From Trebonia sp036276115 (GTDB lineage: Bacteria > Actinomycetota > Actinomycetes > Streptosporangiales > Streptosporangiaceae): DNA of 6,073 nt. The stretch lies in NCBI GenBank assembly GCA_036276115.1, contig DATBEM010000040.1, forward strand, positions 1 through 6,073, written 5' to 3'. Position 1 is the stretch's first letter. Each line of letters opens with the position of its first letter. The position numbers and the translations under genes were made by a program. Below, piece after piece: positions 5,218 to 6,073 of the stretch. The notes under the pieces were generated by a model that saw nothing but the letters and a program-made list of their open reading frames with translations, searched no databases and was not told where the DNA came from.

Positions 5218-5551
5218 CGGGCGGGAGGCGCCGCTGCTGCGCCTCCCAGGCTCGCTCCATGAGGTCGAGCTGGCCTGACCGGTGGCCCTCGCGCTCGGCG
5301 GCGGACACGGCTCGCGCCGCCAGCACGCCGACGGCGGCGAGGCACGCGATCCCGCAGCCGAACATCCACGGGCGGCCGCCCTGGAAGGCGTAGGCGAACC
5401 AGATCAGGCCGGTCACGAACAGCAAGGCTCCCGTTGCCTGCCAGAGGAAACGGCCCGACCTCCCGGCCGCATGCTGCGCCTCGACCCGGGCGACGAACTC
5501 GTCCCAGGATCGCGCTTCCTCCGGCGGGGGCAGGCTGCGTCCCACGGCCAT
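5210..5551 (-). CDS. Small two-helix membrane protein, unknown function
   Basis: A 113-residue protein. The N-terminal part (1-33) is soluble with a charged helix (SWDEFVARVEAQHAAG). Two hydrophobic segments follow, about 35-56 (FLWQATGALLFVTGLIWFAY) and 62-83 (WMFGCGIACLAAVGVLAARA), joined by a short GGRP turn, then a charged C-terminal helix of about 30 residues. This predicts a hairpin in the cytoplasmic membrane with both ends on one side. I do not recognise the family. Start: ATG 5551 has GAGG only 2 nt away, too close; GTG 5545 (residue 3) has the same GAGG at 8 nt and is probably the true start. It lies 71 bp downstream of the TetR-family gene on the same strand, so the two may be cotranscribed. 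Confidence 0.7.
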   Translation of the reverse strand: MAVGRSLPPPEEARSWDEFVARVEAQHAAGRSGRFLWQATGALLFVTGLIWFAYAFQGGRPWMFGCGIACLAAVGVLAARAVSAAEREGHRSGQLDLMERAWEAQQRRLPPGQ

Positions 5552-5566
5552 CGCCTCGATCTCATC

Positions 5567-5581
5567 GGGAAACCGGTTCCC
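5567..5581. promoter_or_regulatory. Near-palindrome between TetR gene and membrane gene
   Basis: GGGAAACCGGTTCCC: the 8-bp palindrome AACCGGTT (5571-5578) is flanked by GGGA and CCC. It is 16-30 bp upstream of the membrane gene start. TetR proteins often bind short palindromes near their own or adjacent genes, so it is a candidate operator, on position alone. Confidence 0.3.
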
Positions 5582-5622
5582 AGCCTAACCCGGCCCCCGC
5601 GCCCGCGCCAGCGCGCGACGGG

Positions 5623-6073
5623 CTACCGGATGGCCGTGATGCCGGCCAGGATGAGGTCGATCCCGGCGAGGAACTGCTCGCGGTCATCGTGGCCGGGCAA
5701 CTGCCGCGCCATCTCGTGCACGAACGGGTACCGTGCGGGGTCGAGTTGCGCCCACCGGGCGGCGACCGAGGCCAAGAACGCCGTCCGGTCGGCGTCGCGC
5801 GCGATCAGCCGGGCGCCCGCCGCGTACTGCCCGGCCAGGCCCAGGATGTAGTTCACGAGCGCCGAGGCGCAGTAGAACCACGCCCGCTCGGGGACGCCGA
5901 GCGCCCGCAGCTGCGCGCCGACGCCCTCGAGCACCTGAAGCACCGCGAACTGCCACGGCTCCCGCGACAGCTCGGTGCCGACCCACGGATGCGCGTCGAG
6001 CGCGTCGAACACCCCGACGGCGACGGCCCGGATCGCCTCCCGCGGCCCCGCCCCGCCGGCCAGGCCGGCCAGC
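5623..6073 (-). CDS. TetR/AcrR-family regulator, C-terminal ligand-binding part (N-terminus outside window)
   Basis: About 150 residues are visible, open through the right edge. The helix-turn-helix of a TetR regulator would lie beyond the window. What is seen matches the all-helical C-terminal domain of actinobacterial TetR/AcrR regulators: REAIRAVAVGVFDALDAHPW, a PWQ-containing helix with VLEGVGAQLRALGVPE, a small-residue dimerisation helix SALVNYILGLAGQYA, then ARWAQLDPARYPFVHEMA, and a final helix DDREQFLAGIDLILAGI before the TAG. Members sense small molecules and repress nearby genes. The GTG at 6012 is internal to the reading frame, not the likely start. The small membrane gene downstream on the same strand is a possible target or partner. 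The ligand cannot be inferred. Confidence 0.85.
   Translation of the reverse strand, partial: LAGLAGGAGPREAIRAVAVGVFDALDAHPWVGTELSREPWQFAVLQVLEGVGAQLRALGVPERAWFYCASALVNYILGLAGQYAAGARLIARDADRTAFLASVAARWAQLDPARYPFVHEMARQLPGHDDREQFLAGIDLILAGITAIR

Overview
The window reads as the chromosome of a very GC-rich actinomycete. The genes have strongly GC-biased third codon positions, two promoters look (nearly) leaderless, and the gene families (actinobacterial-style ABC-F, LexA-type repressor, GTP-type PEPCK, TetR) fit. I see no tRNA, rRNA, CRISPR array or complete mobile element.

Layout, left to right. (1) Bases 1 to about 135 are clearly less GC-rich (roughly 56%) than the rest. They hold the abnormal tail of an ABC-F ATPase gene (100-1137, minus strand) that has lost its second ATPase domain, plus a short minus-strand reading frame that runs off the left edge. 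(2) A 150-bp divergent promoter region (1138-1287) separates the ABC-F gene from a plus-strand LexA-like self-cleaving repressor (1288-1947). An inverted repeat there lies between the two candidate -10 boxes. (3) LexA-like and PEPCK genes converge on a 150-bp gap filled with three strong hairpins (1948-2074). (4) A GTP-type phosphoenolpyruvate carboxykinase occupies 2098-3993 on the minus strand. It is recognisable by its P-loop, GDDIAW motif and guanine clamp, but two of the three expected metal ligands and the reactive P-loop cysteine are substituted. (5) A 319-bp divergent gap (3994-4312) carries two GGTCTRRACCA sites 22 bp apart upstream of PEPCK. They resemble DasR/HutC-subfamily GntR operators. 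The gap also has an AT-richer stretch and a strong GNRA-loop hairpin. (6) An unrecognised plus-strand gene (4313-5158) contains a three-copy 7-residue repeat. It converges on a two-helix small membrane protein (5210-5551, minus) across a short gap made of 14-bp tandem repeats. (7) The ligand-binding part of a TetR-family regulator (5623 to the right edge, minus) lies upstream of the membrane gene on the same strand, possibly as a two-gene unit.

The genes alternate strand and do not form one operon. The parts most worth following up are the atypical PEPCK with its probable GntR-type operators, the truncated ABC-F at a composition break, and the LexA-like repressor whose DNA-binding half is not the usual LexA one. 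I see no compelling evidence for a wholly new multi-gene system.
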